NCBI RefSeq assembly: GCF_000364165.2
Contig: NZ_CP097810.1
Span: 992,001 to 1,056,000, forward strand
From: Clostridium sp. MD294
GTDB taxonomy: Bacteria; Bacillota; Clostridia; Lachnospirales; Anaerotignaceae
Direction: 5' to 3'
Length of the DNA stretch: 64,000 bases
Made by a program: the position numbers and the translations under genes. Under the pieces are notes generated by a model. That model saw only the letters and a list, made by a program, of their open reading frames with translations, searched no databases and was not told the DNA's origin. The first letter of the stretch is position 1. Every line of letters begins with the position of its first letter. Below, in pieces: positions 44,001 through 52,352 of the stretch.

Positions 44001-44530
44001 TGAACAACTACCATAAAGATGGCGATGATTACGCTAACAGCTTCGAAACAGCTAAAGTAACAGTAATGAACGATTTCGTAAAAGTTGTAACAGCAGGTCG
44101 TGACAAAGACGATGCTACATTTACAACAAGTATCGTAGTACCAGTTGGTTCTGATGTAATCACAGCAGGTACTAGAGAAATCAAATTGAGCGAAATGGAA
44201 GGCGGCGCTTGCCCTCCAGCATACATCAACAATGATGGTTACACAATGTTACCAGTTAGAGCCGTAACAGAATCTTTGAACAACATCGCAGCAGTTAGAT
44301 GGGATGACGCTACAAAGACATGTACAATCGGTTTCGGTCAAAGAGTATTCTCTATGACAGTTGGAAGCAAAGTGCTTAACATGAATGGTGTATCTACAGC
44401 ATTGAATGCAGCTCCTGAAATTAGAGATGGTCGTGTATTCTTACCTCTTAGAGATTTAGGATATGCTTTAGGATTATCTGAAAGCCAAATCTCTTGGGAT
44501 GCTACAACTCAAACAGCTAGATTAAACTAA
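41066..44530 (+). CDS. S-layer-like major surface protein with C-terminal stalk-type domain
   Basis: A 1154-residue exported protein. Signal peptide KKFISFALAASMALSMIPATAFAS. After about 100 residues comes a Thr/Ser/Gly linker (ATSGSTSGSTPSGD) and a coiled-coil region rich in Ala, Glu and Lys (about residues 130-200 and 325-400). A long beta-rich body follows, and paired LPVR/LPLR motifs end it (YTMLPVRAVTESLNNI, VFLPLRDLGYALGLS), as in the secreted protein at 20933. Two promoters, a long leader and AAC/GAC/TTC-rich codons in most of the gene point to very high expression. The middle (about 41440-42420) uses AAT/GAT-type codons instead. A true S-layer role is inferred. Confidence 0.8.
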   Translation: MKKFISFALAASMALSMIPATAFASSDLTTSHSNIRVTANTEFKPKKDAGSDYRDVPYILLEASNDFIDTKQTFELALENAEWLEMDGDDGDTLYVEDDATMKEYLQFAPASGDATSGSTSGSTPSGDVAKLQQDYLAAAQDLAKKAKAYQDYISAADNQSVADAQEALNSAQLSLADAQETLEEAKKANEALQKYTDAELEAAAKAYNDAVEAAGNDSIYQAYTTGGASATEPDDPTVATTSGDFKASGKYKGSITEHVFTSDYYAGENGDALTVSGVDESTDPTEEVIKAAVDAATDMITAGVEAASAHEDWENGQRVVKSHDDTIAAAKKKVDEMGIPVIGNTASATAMIQNRKDAAKAVEDAEKLVKEKEALVAQKQKELDEVSAGNTTKADFDAAIKARWNAGVALLNAGGISYEDTIIALDGKAGLVTSGNGVDNVVYKYSGIEAIEYGATAVAGVYTTTVNGTELKVTIDKKSDTRIIVTTDGYKFKDGDVLRIPLFVRTTGGVASVSIDSLNSEFTSEGKTFAKTADGDTNLTIEKTQSFYDGDEVKNIYIEELVPGTLEDDGLVSLRVNGDFKLKRGNNFSIKRITGNNLDVELTESVYTDPKCEDKFTKGDDSDEIYIQLGGTQSTQAVQYRITGLLIVEDGADFGDEATITVSGGGTSKQTVTIGTYEDYGVKMTAEDKELPVIYAGTKASSKYDNQTLKVVIEETVANSFIDNRKMELTLPEGVEFVMDNGDAEQKIGSIDDITEDFKAYNFQGTLNQVKDAFTVDADGGKITITSKDLPEGIFESSGSNKDRKRKFEFSVHVSAEADFTGDVVMTLSGPAVANQSVSATIATVKAPIEVRTTVNELKIDYRNTDVADITIVEPEAGLWAKDDVIKLEGERMSFEGGAKAEVVNGDMKLAKLGGDYVDTEDSGDDKNGVLYVKVDSRSSKTPAEIKISGLSLYMNRSLAAGDYKLKVYGEPDNEFFMNNYHKDGDDYANSFETAKVTVMNDFVKVVTAGRDKDDATFTTSIVVPVGSDVITAGTREIKLSEMEGGACPPAYINNDGYTMLPVRAVTESLNNIAAVRWDDATKTCTIGFGQRVFSMTVGSKVLNMNGVSTALNAAPEIRDGRVFLPLRDLGYALGLSESQISWDATTQTARLN

Positions 44531-44931
44531 TTTGATGTTTGAAAATTGTAAATTGAAATAAAGTGGGGGTGGTGACTTATGTCACCACCTTTCTGCGTTT
44601 CGATTTTATCGAAACGCTAAGTCGCAAACAGGTTTTCGACTTGATGTAACAGAGGTATAAACAGCTTGTTCCATAAGCTTAATAGCATTGAAACTCGCTG
44701 TTTTACTCAGGTGGGCAAAGCCCCCCTTGCGGATTAAAATGGGAAGTTGCACTCCCCAAACATCTTGCCTTTTAAAGTCAAAGCAGTTTGTTAAGTATAT
44801 TGGGGTGGTGGCATGAGTTACCACCTCTATTTAAAAATATAGTTTTTACAGAATTTTACAGGTGTTTTTTTGTGTTTTATGAAGACTATATTGCAGAAAT
44901 ATCGTATAATGAGTAGGAAAGGAGGATTATT
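44531..44931. other. Structured, GC-richer spacer after the S-layer-like gene
   Basis: No convincing gene. Hairpins: GGTGGTGAC-TTAT-GTCACCACC (44568-44589, likely terminator), GCGTTTCGAT-TTT-ATCGAAACGC (44595-44617), and GGTGGT...ACCACC (44804-44825). The first and last are similar in sequence and frame about 220 bases whose G+C is well above the surroundings. Inside are AAGTCG...CGACTT, GGGCAAAGCCC and GGGAAGTTGCACTCCC pairings. Only the last 60 bases look like an ordinary promoter region for the next gene. Confidence 0.6.
44568..44592 (+). terminator. Likely terminator of the S-layer-like gene
   Basis: GGTGGTGAC, TTAT, GTCACCACC then TTT, 38 bases after the stop. The T-tract is short for the stem's strength. 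Confidence 0.65.
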
Positions 44932-45678
44932 ATGAAAAGTTGGAAAATAGGTGTGTTAGGATTTGTTGCTGGTAGTATGGTGATGGGGGCTAGTACTGTA
45001 TTTGCTAGTGTGTATAAAACAGTGCAGGCTCAAATTATGGCTGATGTGATGTTCCAAGTTGATGACAAAACTGTTGCCTCTCCCTCTAATCAGCCTGTGC
45101 TGAATTATAATGGGTATATTTATGTGCCACTACGATTTACTGCGGAAACTTTGGAATGTCAGGTTTCTTTTGACCCTGTTATGAAAAGAGTTGCTGTTGT
45201 GTCACCTGAACCTGAAGTTATTGAAACTGTTGTCGAAAAAGAAGTCGAAAAAATTGTTTATGTGGATAGAAGTGATGACCCTGATTATGTGGTGTATAAT
45301 AAATTGCCTGTAACAGTGTATAAAGATGGGTATGAAATTACTCTCAAAACGGTTATGATGGATGATAAAGAAAATGCTGGTATGAGAAGAACTAGAACCT
45401 ATTTAAAAGTAGAAAATACTGATGTAGATAAAATTAGTATTATGCCTTATGAAGCTAAATTGACATTAGATGATAAAGAGTTTGATGTATCTCTTGCTGG
45501 CGGTAGATGGGACGATGCTTGGAGTGAAAATATAAGAGAAGATGAAAAAAAAGAAGGATATATTTTGTTTGATGGCGTAGAGTATGATTATACAAAAGGT
45601 TCTCTGGAGTTCCAAGTAAGAGTAAATGATGGCTCTGGTGATGTCATTGATGATATACGATTTGATTTTAAAAAATGA
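44932..45678 (+). CDS. Secreted stalk-domain protein
   Basis: A 248-residue exported protein with an N-terminal signal or anchor (GVLGFVAGSMVMGASTVFAS). Residues 30-95 form one copper-amine-oxidase-N-like stalk unit (YNGYIYVPLRFTAETLECQVSFD). A charged linker (VIETVVEKEVEKIVYVD) leads to a C-terminal beta domain that resembles DUF4352-type Ig folds (GYEITLKTVMMDDKENAG). GGAGG precedes the ATG. The TolC-like gene begins 13 bases after its stop, so they likely act together at the cell surface. Confidence 0.78.
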   Translation: MKSWKIGVLGFVAGSMVMGASTVFASVYKTVQAQIMADVMFQVDDKTVASPSNQPVLNYNGYIYVPLRFTAETLECQVSFDPVMKRVAVVSPEPEVIETVVEKEVEKIVYVDRSDDPDYVVYNKLPVTVYKDGYEITLKTVMMDDKENAGMRRTRTYLKVENTDVDKISIMPYEAKLTLDDKEFDVSLAGGRWDDAWSENIREDEKKEGYILFDGVEYDYTKGSLEFQVRVNDGSGDVIDDIRFDFKK

Positions 45679-45691
45679 GGTGTGATGAAAA

Positions 45692-46822
45692 ATGAAAAAA
45701 AGTTTTTTATCTGTTACAAAAATCATTTCTGTTGTGCTTTGTGTTAGCATTTTAATGAGCAGTATGGTGTTTGCAGCAGAAAAAAAGGATACTACATTAG
45801 ATATTCAGTCATTAGATTATCAAACAGCTGTGGATATGGCAATTCAAAATGCTTCGTCATTGAAAAAAATTGCTGACCAAATTGATGTAACATTAGATAC
45901 TAAAGAAGATTTGTTTGATGGTGGTGTGCGTCCTGGTGATAATACTCAATTAGTTGTAGTAAGTGCTCAAAGATTGGCTTATTTGAGTAATATTTATTCA
46001 TTAGATGCAAGTTATCGTATTTCTAAAATTACAGAAGATGTTACTAAAATTGGTATACAGGCAGCAGTTAAAAATTCTTTTACTACAATATTGTTAAATC
46101 AGAGTAATTTAGATTTACTTCAAAAAAATTATAATTTGCAAAAACAACTTCTTACTCAAGCAAATGTTAAAAATCAGGTTGGTGTAATGAGTAAAAAAGA
46201 TTTAGAAGATTTGAACAGACAAACGCAACAAATGGCTGAGCAAATAAAACAATTACAAATGAATATAGATAATGCTTATATTGCATTAAATGATTTGATT
46301 GGTGCAAATCCAGAAGACAGATATGAAATTGTAAATGAAGTGGAATATACACCTCTTGAAATGACTATGAGTTTAGAAATGTATGTCAATAGAAAACTTT
46401 CTACAGACCAGTCTTTGCAAATGCAGCAGATAGCAGTAGAAAATGCAGAGTTTTCTGCAAAAACAATATCACTTAATACAACAGGTTCTCAATATAGAAC
46501 AACAGAATTAGAAGCAACAAATGCAGCAAGAGATTATAAAAATGCAAAAGAAGATAAAGAAAAAAGTATTAGACAGGCCTATATACAATTACAACAATTA
46601 GAGTCTGCAAGAAAAAATTTACAAACAGATTTAGAAAAAGCAAAATCAGATTTGGAAAAAGCAGAAGTTAATTTTAAAGTAGGAAATATTACACAATTAA
46701 CATTAGACCAAGCAGCACTAGCGTTAGATAGTGTTGAAAATAGTTTTCTAGAAAACACATTAAATCATGATTTATTAATGTTTACATTTGATAATACTTG
46801 TGTATTAGGCAGTGCAGGCTGA
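45692..46822 (+). CDS. TolC-like coiled-coil surface protein
   Basis: A 376-residue exported protein (signal KKSFLSVTKIISVVLCVSILMSSMVFAA). Two similar helical halves show outer-membrane-efflux-protein spacing: DYQTAVDMAIQNASSLKK...QLLTQANVKNQVGVMSKKDL and AARDYKNAKEDKEKSIRQAYIQL...EVNFKVGNITQLTLDQAAL. The GNITQLTLDQA motif is typical of TolC repeats. Whether it has beta-barrel strands is doubtful. In an apparently single-membrane organism its role is unclear: an envelope-spanning or wall-associated helical tube is one idea. Confidence 0.75.
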   Translation: MKKSFLSVTKIISVVLCVSILMSSMVFAAEKKDTTLDIQSLDYQTAVDMAIQNASSLKKIADQIDVTLDTKEDLFDGGVRPGDNTQLVVVSAQRLAYLSNIYSLDASYRISKITEDVTKIGIQAAVKNSFTTILLNQSNLDLLQKNYNLQKQLLTQANVKNQVGVMSKKDLEDLNRQTQQMAEQIKQLQMNIDNAYIALNDLIGANPEDRYEIVNEVEYTPLEMTMSLEMYVNRKLSTDQSLQMQQIAVENAEFSAKTISLNTTGSQYRTTELEATNAARDYKNAKEDKEKSIRQAYIQLQQLESARKNLQTDLEKAKSDLEKAEVNFKVGNITQLTLDQAALALDSVENSFLENTLNHDLLMFTFDNTCVLGSAG

Positions 46823-46842
46823 AAAAAATAGATAAAAATGTC

Positions 46843-46872
46843 AGACAAGAATATTTTATTCTTGTCTTTTTT
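46843..46872 (+). terminator. Terminator after the TolC-like gene
   Basis: AGACAAGAATA, TTT, TATTCTTGTCT, then T6. Confidence 0.88.
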
Positions 46873-47028
46873 ATTTTATTTTGATATAAAATGCAGTTGA
46901 TTTTATGGATAGAAATGGTATTTTTTTGACAAAAAATAGCTTTTTATTGCAAAAATAAAAAAATAGTGCTAGAATAAACGAATATAAAAAAGAGTAAGTG
47001 TATATTTATTTATAAGGAGTGAATACAA

Positions 47029-48366
47029 ATGAAAACACAGAAGTGTATGCAATGGGTAGAAAGAGATAAAAAAGTAGTAGCACCTACACAACATCTTTCT
47101 TATTTTCCATTAGTAGTAGAAAGTGCAAAAGATGCTATAATTTATGATGAAGATGGAAATGAATATATTGATTTTCTCAGTAGTGCATCATCTTTAAATT
47201 TGGGGAGTAGTAATGAAAAAGTCACAGAAGCAATACAGCAGCAATTAAAAAAATGCACACAATATACAGTAGCATATACTTATAGTACTACTATGATTGA
47301 ATATGCAGAAAAACTTACTTCTGTTTATCCAGGAGGAGTAAAGGCAAAAATATTATTTGGTAATTGTGGTTCTGATGCAAATGATGCTGCAATAAAATTT
47401 GCAAGAGCATATACAGGACGTACTAAAATCATTACATTTTTAAATGGTTATTATGGTAATACCTATGGTTCTTCTTCTTTGACAACTTGTACACCACGTA
47501 TGCACGCTAAAATGGGGCCTTTTTTACCAGAAATTTATCATTTTCCATTTTTTAATGTAAATGTAGATGATAAAGAATGTGAAAGAGAATGTTTAAAAGA
47601 GATGGAAAGGGCTTTTGCAACTTATTTGCCAGCAGAAGAAGTAGCAGCAGTTATCATAGAACCCCTACAAGGAGATGGCGGGTTAATGCCGGCACACCCT
47701 ATATTTATAAAAAAATTGTATGAAATTTGTAAAAAATATAATATTTTATTTATTTCTGAAGAAGTACAACAAGCATTTTATAGAACAGGAAAATTTTTTA
47801 GTATAGAACATTATGGAATTATACCAGATGGTATTGTTATGGGTAAATTTATTGGAGCAAGTTTGACATTAGGTGCTTTTATAGCAAAAGAGGAAATTAT
47901 GGATTGTTTAAAAGCACCAGCACATTTATTTACATTAGGAGGAAATGCCATAGCTTGTGCCGCAGGAAATGCAGCTTTTGATTATATGCAATCAGAAGAA
48001 TTTCAAAATATATTAAAAAGAAACTGTAATATATTACAACAAGGATTTACTATGTTAAAGCAAAAACATAGCGATATTATTAGTACAATGAATGGATTAG
48101 GCTTGTCTTATGGTATTGGTATTGTAAAAGAACAAAACGGAAAAAAAGTGGCTGACCCTAATGGTACATTTAAAATATTATATAGAGCTTATGAAAAAGG
48201 CTTGCTTATGATTTCTGTAGCAGATAATATATTAAGAATACAGCCACCTTTGAATATTGATGAAAATTTATTCAAAAAAGCATTTGTTATAATAGATGAA
48301 GCAATGCAGGAATATAAACAAGGTGATATTCCAGATGATGTATTAAATTTTAAACAAGGCTGGTAA
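47029..48366 (+). CDS. Class III PLP aminotransferase, possibly isoleucine 2-epimerase-like
   Basis: A 445-residue fold-type I PLP enzyme. FGNCGSDANDAAIKFARAYTG is the phosphate/PLP loop, NGYYGNTYGSS the ring-stacking region, IIEPLQGDGGLMP follows, and Lys273 in MGKFIGASLTLGAF is the likely Schiff-base lysine. The usual DEVQ motif, whose Asp contacts the PLP nitrogen, reads EEVQQAFYRTGKF (Glu244). The QQ wording resembles isoleucine 2-epimerase-like proteins more than GabT. The substrate is unknown. It is monocistronic with its own terminator. Confidence 0.85.
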   Translation: MKTQKCMQWVERDKKVVAPTQHLSYFPLVVESAKDAIIYDEDGNEYIDFLSSASSLNLGSSNEKVTEAIQQQLKKCTQYTVAYTYSTTMIEYAEKLTSVYPGGVKAKILFGNCGSDANDAAIKFARAYTGRTKIITFLNGYYGNTYGSSSLTTCTPRMHAKMGPFLPEIYHFPFFNVNVDDKECERECLKEMERAFATYLPAEEVAAVIIEPLQGDGGLMPAHPIFIKKLYEICKKYNILFISEEVQQAFYRTGKFFSIEHYGIIPDGIVMGKFIGASLTLGAFIAKEEIMDCLKAPAHLFTLGGNAIACAAGNAAFDYMQSEEFQNILKRNCNILQQGFTMLKQKHSDIISTMNGLGLSYGIGIVKEQNGKKVADPNGTFKILYRAYEKGLLMISVADNILRIQPPLNIDENLFKKAFVIIDEAMQEYKQGDIPDDVLNFKQGW

Positions 48367-48370
48367 TGAT

Positions 48371-48406
48371 AAAAAATCGGTAACATTTTTATGTTACCGA
48401 TTTTTT
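48371..48406 (+). terminator. Terminator after the class III aminotransferase gene
   Basis: AAAAAATCGGTAACAT, TTTT, ATGTTACCGATTTTTT: perfect 16-bp arms. Confidence 0.92.
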
Positions 48407-48553
48407 ATGTTTTTTATTTATTTTTTTCTCTTTTATGACTTAGTTTTTTAGTGCACTATAATATGTTAAAACAGCAATTTTTATAAAAAAGTACATATTT
48501 TTTATGATTTGGCAAAGGCTAATAATAAAGTATATTAAAGTAGGTGATGTCTG

Positions 48554-50041
48554 TTGGAACAGATTTCAAAAAATTTAGAAAAAAATATTGCTGTAATAGA
48601 AAATGCTTTTCAATATTGCGGTGATATTGTAAAAAGGCGTTTTTTTGTAGGAGAGAAAAAAGAAATTGCTGTATATATGGTATATACAGACAATATTGTA
48701 AATGGTAGTGCTATAGAGGAAAGCATACTAACAAATATTATGAACCGCTGTCGCATTGACGGCAAAAAGGAGGGTATGCTTAAAAGATTAAATGAAGAGG
48801 TCATTGCTATAGGAGAAATGACAGAAGTTAAAACATTTCAAGAAATATTTGATGCGGTACTTTTGGGAGATACTATATTGCTCATGGACGGAAATGACAT
48901 TGCATTACAGGCTTCTACAAAAGGATTTCCTTCTAGAGGAGTAAGTGAAGCAAAAACAGAAGTAGTTGTGCAAGGACCTAAAGATGCTTTTACAGAAATA
49001 GGAGCAACCAATATTGTACTGATAAGGAGAAGAATAAGAGATACCAAATTAAAAGTAAAAAGGACAAAAGTGGGAAAAAGAAGTAAAACAGATGTTGCAA
49101 TATTGTATATAGAGGATATAGTAAGAAAAGAAATATTACAAGAAGTAGAAAATAGAATTAATCAAATTGATATTGACGTAATATTAGACAGTGGATATAT
49201 TGACCAGCTTTTAGAAAATAGATGGCTTTCGCCTTTTCCACAATTGCAAATGACAGAACGCCCAGATAAAGCAAGCTCTGCATTATTAGAGGGACGTGTT
49301 GTAATTGTAATAGATAATACTCCATTTGTTGTAATAGCACCTGCAACATTAAATGTATTTTTTCAAGCAGCAGAAGACTACTATGACAGATGGGAAATTA
49401 TGAGTTTTATAAGATTAATACGATATTGTGCAGGATTTTTAGCGGTGGCATTACCTGGATTGTATATTGCATTGACAGTATTTCACCCATCTATGATACC
49501 TACTAATTTGGCACTTAAAATAGCAGAAACAAGACAGAATATTCCTTTTCCGGCAGTAGGAGAAATATTAATAATGGAATTAGCTTTTGAACTTTTGAGG
49601 GAAGCAGGTATTCGATTGCCTTCTCCTGTCAGTTCCACAATAGGCATTGTAGGAGGCATTATTATAGGACAGGCAGCCGTAGAAGCAGGTATTGTTAGTC
49701 CAAGTGTTGTAATTGTTTCTGCATTGACAGGAATATGTACTTTTGTTATTCCCAATATTGCTTTGGTTTCAGGATTACGTTTGACGAAATATATTGTATT
49801 ATTGTTTTCTGCAATATTAGGATTATATGGTTTTTGGTTAGCACTAATATTAATGCTAATTCATATGGCAAGTTTGAAGAGCTTTCATATACCATTTTTA
49901 TATCCTTTTTGTTCCGCATCAGTAAACAATTATAATGATTTAGAGGATAGTATATTCCGTTTACCATTATGGTTTATGAAAAAAAGACCTATTTTTTCTA
50001 ATGACAAACATAGACAAAGAGAAAAGGGAGGCAAAATATAA
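48554..50041 (+). CDS. gerAA: Spore germination receptor subunit A (GerAA family)
   Basis: A 495-residue membrane protein of the GerA germinant receptor in the spore inner membrane. The N-terminal half is soluble (KRRFFVGEKKEIAVYMVYTD, RRRIRDTKLKVKRTKVGKRSKTDV, TERPDKASSALLEGRVVIVIDNTPFV). The C-terminal half has about five membrane helices with the conserved PSPVSSTIGIVGGIIIGQAAVEAGIVSP. The start is TTG 48554 after AGGTGATG. It overlaps gerAB by one base. Confidence 0.93.
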   Translation: MEQISKNLEKNIAVIENAFQYCGDIVKRRFFVGEKKEIAVYMVYTDNIVNGSAIEESILTNIMNRCRIDGKKEGMLKRLNEEVIAIGEMTEVKTFQEIFDAVLLGDTILLMDGNDIALQASTKGFPSRGVSEAKTEVVVQGPKDAFTEIGATNIVLIRRRIRDTKLKVKRTKVGKRSKTDVAILYIEDIVRKEILQEVENRINQIDIDVILDSGYIDQLLENRWLSPFPQLQMTERPDKASSALLEGRVVIVIDNTPFVVIAPATLNVFFQAAEDYYDRWEIMSFIRLIRYCAGFLAVALPGLYIALTVFHPSMIPTNLALKIAETRQNIPFPAVGEILIMELAFELLREAGIRLPSPVSSTIGIVGGIIIGQAAVEAGIVSPSVVIVSALTGICTFVIPNIALVSGLRLTKYIVLLFSAILGLYGFWLALILMLIHMASLKSFHIPFLYPFCSASVNNYNDLEDSIFRLPLWFMKKRPIFSNDKHRQREKGGKI

Positions 50042-51147
50042 TGTTTTCCGAAAATGACAAAATTTCAATAAGACAGTTACAAGCATTATTGATATTAGAT
50101 TTGTTTGGTACAGGTGTTGTAACACTTCCAAGACAAACAGTAAATGTAGCAGGAAATGATGCTTATATTGCAGTACTTTTAGGCAGTATAATTATGGCAA
50201 TTTTTACACTTGTGTTTACGACATTGGGACAAAGACATACCAATAAAACAGTAGTAGAAATTTCTCAAATATTGCTTAGTCGCCCTATAGGATTGCTTTT
50301 GTCATTAGGACTAGCTATAAAAATAATGATAGGGGCAGGATTGGAATTGCGTATATTTTGTGAAATGATAGGACAGTCTATGCTCTTTCGTACACCTATA
50401 TTTGTAACAGCACTTGCTATGCTTCTGATTTGTGGCTATGTATCTGCAATAGGGTATGAATGTCGTGCCAGAACAGGAGAAATATTGTTTATATTTGTGT
50501 TTGTGCCATTTTTAATATTAATGCTTTTGGCAGTTTTTACAGCAGATTATAGTAATTTGCGTCCTATACTAAGCCATAGTAATTCTGATATTGCAAAAGG
50601 GGCATGGTATACAATACTTTCTTTTCAAGGATTAGAATTTTTATTTTTGGTATTTCCTTATTTGCAACGCCCTAAAAAAGCAAAAAAGGGTATGTTAGAA
50701 GCAGGTTTCATTATTGCATTTTTTATGACACTTATTACGCTTTTAACCATTGCAGTTTTTGGACAGTATTCTGTAGTAAATAAATTGTTTCCAGTGCTTC
50801 AAATGATGGACTCGTTACAATTGCCAGGTTCTTTTTTAGATAGACAAGATATATTTATGTTGTGGTTTTGGGTAGTTTCCATATTTGCCTCTGTAAGTGC
50901 AGCATTGTTTTTTGTTACAATACTGTTTGAAAGAATGCAGCAAAATAAAAATAAAAAAATACCTGCAAGAAAATGGATGTTTTTTGTTATGGTAATTGTA
51001 TTTTTAGTGACAGTTCTTCCTCAAGATGTAGCAAGTACAAACGAGTATATGGAAATATTAAAAAAATATGGAGGTACATTTTATATTTTGGTATTACCTG
51101 TTTTACTTTTGATAATAGATAATATAAAAAGGGGGAAACAAATATGA
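50041..51147 (+). CDS. gerAB: Spore germination receptor subunit B (GerAB family)
   Basis: A 368-residue protein of the amino-acid permease fold with about ten helices. SENDKISIRQLQALLILDLFGTGVVTLPRQT is the typical first helix, followed by GAGLELRIFCEMI. GerAB subunits bind the germinant, but the residues here do not reveal whether it is an amino acid or something else. GGGAGG precedes the ATG within gerAA. It overlaps gerAC by 4 bases. Confidence 0.93.
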   Translation: MFSENDKISIRQLQALLILDLFGTGVVTLPRQTVNVAGNDAYIAVLLGSIIMAIFTLVFTTLGQRHTNKTVVEISQILLSRPIGLLLSLGLAIKIMIGAGLELRIFCEMIGQSMLFRTPIFVTALAMLLICGYVSAIGYECRARTGEILFIFVFVPFLILMLLAVFTADYSNLRPILSHSNSDIAKGAWYTILSFQGLEFLFLVFPYLQRPKKAKKGMLEAGFIIAFFMTLITLLTIAVFGQYSVVNKLFPVLQMMDSLQLPGSFLDRQDIFMLWFWVVSIFASVSAALFFVTILFERMQQNKNKKIPARKWMFFVMVIVFLVTVLPQDVASTNEYMEILKKYGGTFYILVLPVLLLIIDNIKRGKQI

Positions 51148-52271
51148 AATATATCAAAAAAGTATTTGTAATATTAGTAGTTTGTTTCCTTACTGGCTGT
51201 TGGGACAATAAAGAAATGGAAGATAGAAGTTATATTATTACAATGGGTATAGATAAAAGTGATGATGATAACAAATATTTGCTAACATTAGCACCTGCAC
51301 AACTTTCTGCAATGAATAGCGGAGAAGAAAGTAGTAATAGTGAAGCACCAGAAAAAGGCATTACAGTAAAAGGAGATAGTATCGCAGCAGCTATAAGACA
51401 AGCAGATACTTATAGCAGTAGACAAGTCTATTTAGGACAATTAAAAACAGTGGTGTTAGGAAAAGAACTACTTCAACAAAAACAATATTTACAATCTATA
51501 TTAGACGAATTAGAAAGAAATCAAGATATTTCAGGAAAAATTATATTACTAGGTACAGAAGGTAGTGCAGGAGAATGTGTCAATGCTATATTAAAAGAAG
51601 ACGCCTCTACAGGACTTTTTATATGGGATTTTTATAAAAATACAGCACAAGATGTTGCTGTAACAAAAAAATTAGATTTAGAAACATTTTTAAGAGAACT
51701 AAGACAAAGTCAAGGTAGTAGTATATTACCTAAAATTACAGCAACAGAACAGGGCATTAAAATAGGAGGAGGCATTGCACTAAGTGATTACGCTTTTATT
51801 GGCGATTTAACAGATAAACAAGAACAAGGGGTATTATTATTGCAAGAAGAAGGAAAAGGGGCTGTAATAGAAGGAATTTGGCAAAATAACACCATTCCTA
51901 TGTGGGTTTATAAAAACAAAAGTAAATTATATTTTACAGAAGAAAATAATCAGCTTATTTGTCATGTAAAACTTTTTATAGAAGGCAGTGCAGAAGGAAG
52001 CAGTTTGGAAAGTAGAAATATATTTCAAAGCAGTTCATTAAATGAAATAGAAAATATGTTTGAAATCATCATAAAATCAGAAATAGAAAATACAATAGCA
52101 TTAGCACAAAAAAAATATAAAAAAGATATATTTGATATAGTTTCTGAATTAAAAAAACAAAGTATACAACTTTATCAAAAATATGGAAATGATGCAGATG
52201 AAATAATACAAAATGTAGTATTTGATGTAAATGTTTCTGTAAAAATTAGAACAATAGGTGTTGTAGACTAA
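51144..52271 (+). CDS. gerAC: Spore germination receptor subunit C lipoprotein (GerAC family)
   Basis: A 375-residue lipoprotein. The signal ends in the lipobox LTGC and continues WDNKEMEDRSYIITMGIDKS, the hallmark of GerAC proteins. The C-terminal domain (GTEGSAGECVNAIL, then VKIRTIGVVD at the end) is full length. AAAAGGGGGAAACAAAT precedes the ATG. It completes the three-subunit receptor; spoIIR follows 81 bases later. Confidence 0.93.
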   Translation: MKYIKKVFVILVVCFLTGCWDNKEMEDRSYIITMGIDKSDDDNKYLLTLAPAQLSAMNSGEESSNSEAPEKGITVKGDSIAAAIRQADTYSSRQVYLGQLKTVVLGKELLQQKQYLQSILDELERNQDISGKIILLGTEGSAGECVNAILKEDASTGLFIWDFYKNTAQDVAVTKKLDLETFLRELRQSQGSSILPKITATEQGIKIGGGIALSDYAFIGDLTDKQEQGVLLLQEEGKGAVIEGIWQNNTIPMWVYKNKSKLYFTEENNQLICHVKLFIEGSAEGSSLESRNIFQSSSLNEIENMFEIIIKSEIENTIALAQKKYKKDIFDIVSELKKQSIQLYQKYGNDADEIIQNVVFDVNVSVKIRTIGVVD

Positions 52272-52352
52272 TTTATTTTTTTAAATAAAGAGGTATAAAA
52301 TTTGATATTGTGGTCAATCCTTTTTTCATCAAATAAAAAAGCAGGTGAAAAT

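Noticed and set aside
44606..44824. 72-codon - strand frame in the structured spacer
   Set aside because: It lies entirely over hairpin-forming sequence, has no good ribosome binding site and starts inside the last hairpin; better explained as structured RNA or repeat. A real peptide is not fully excluded.
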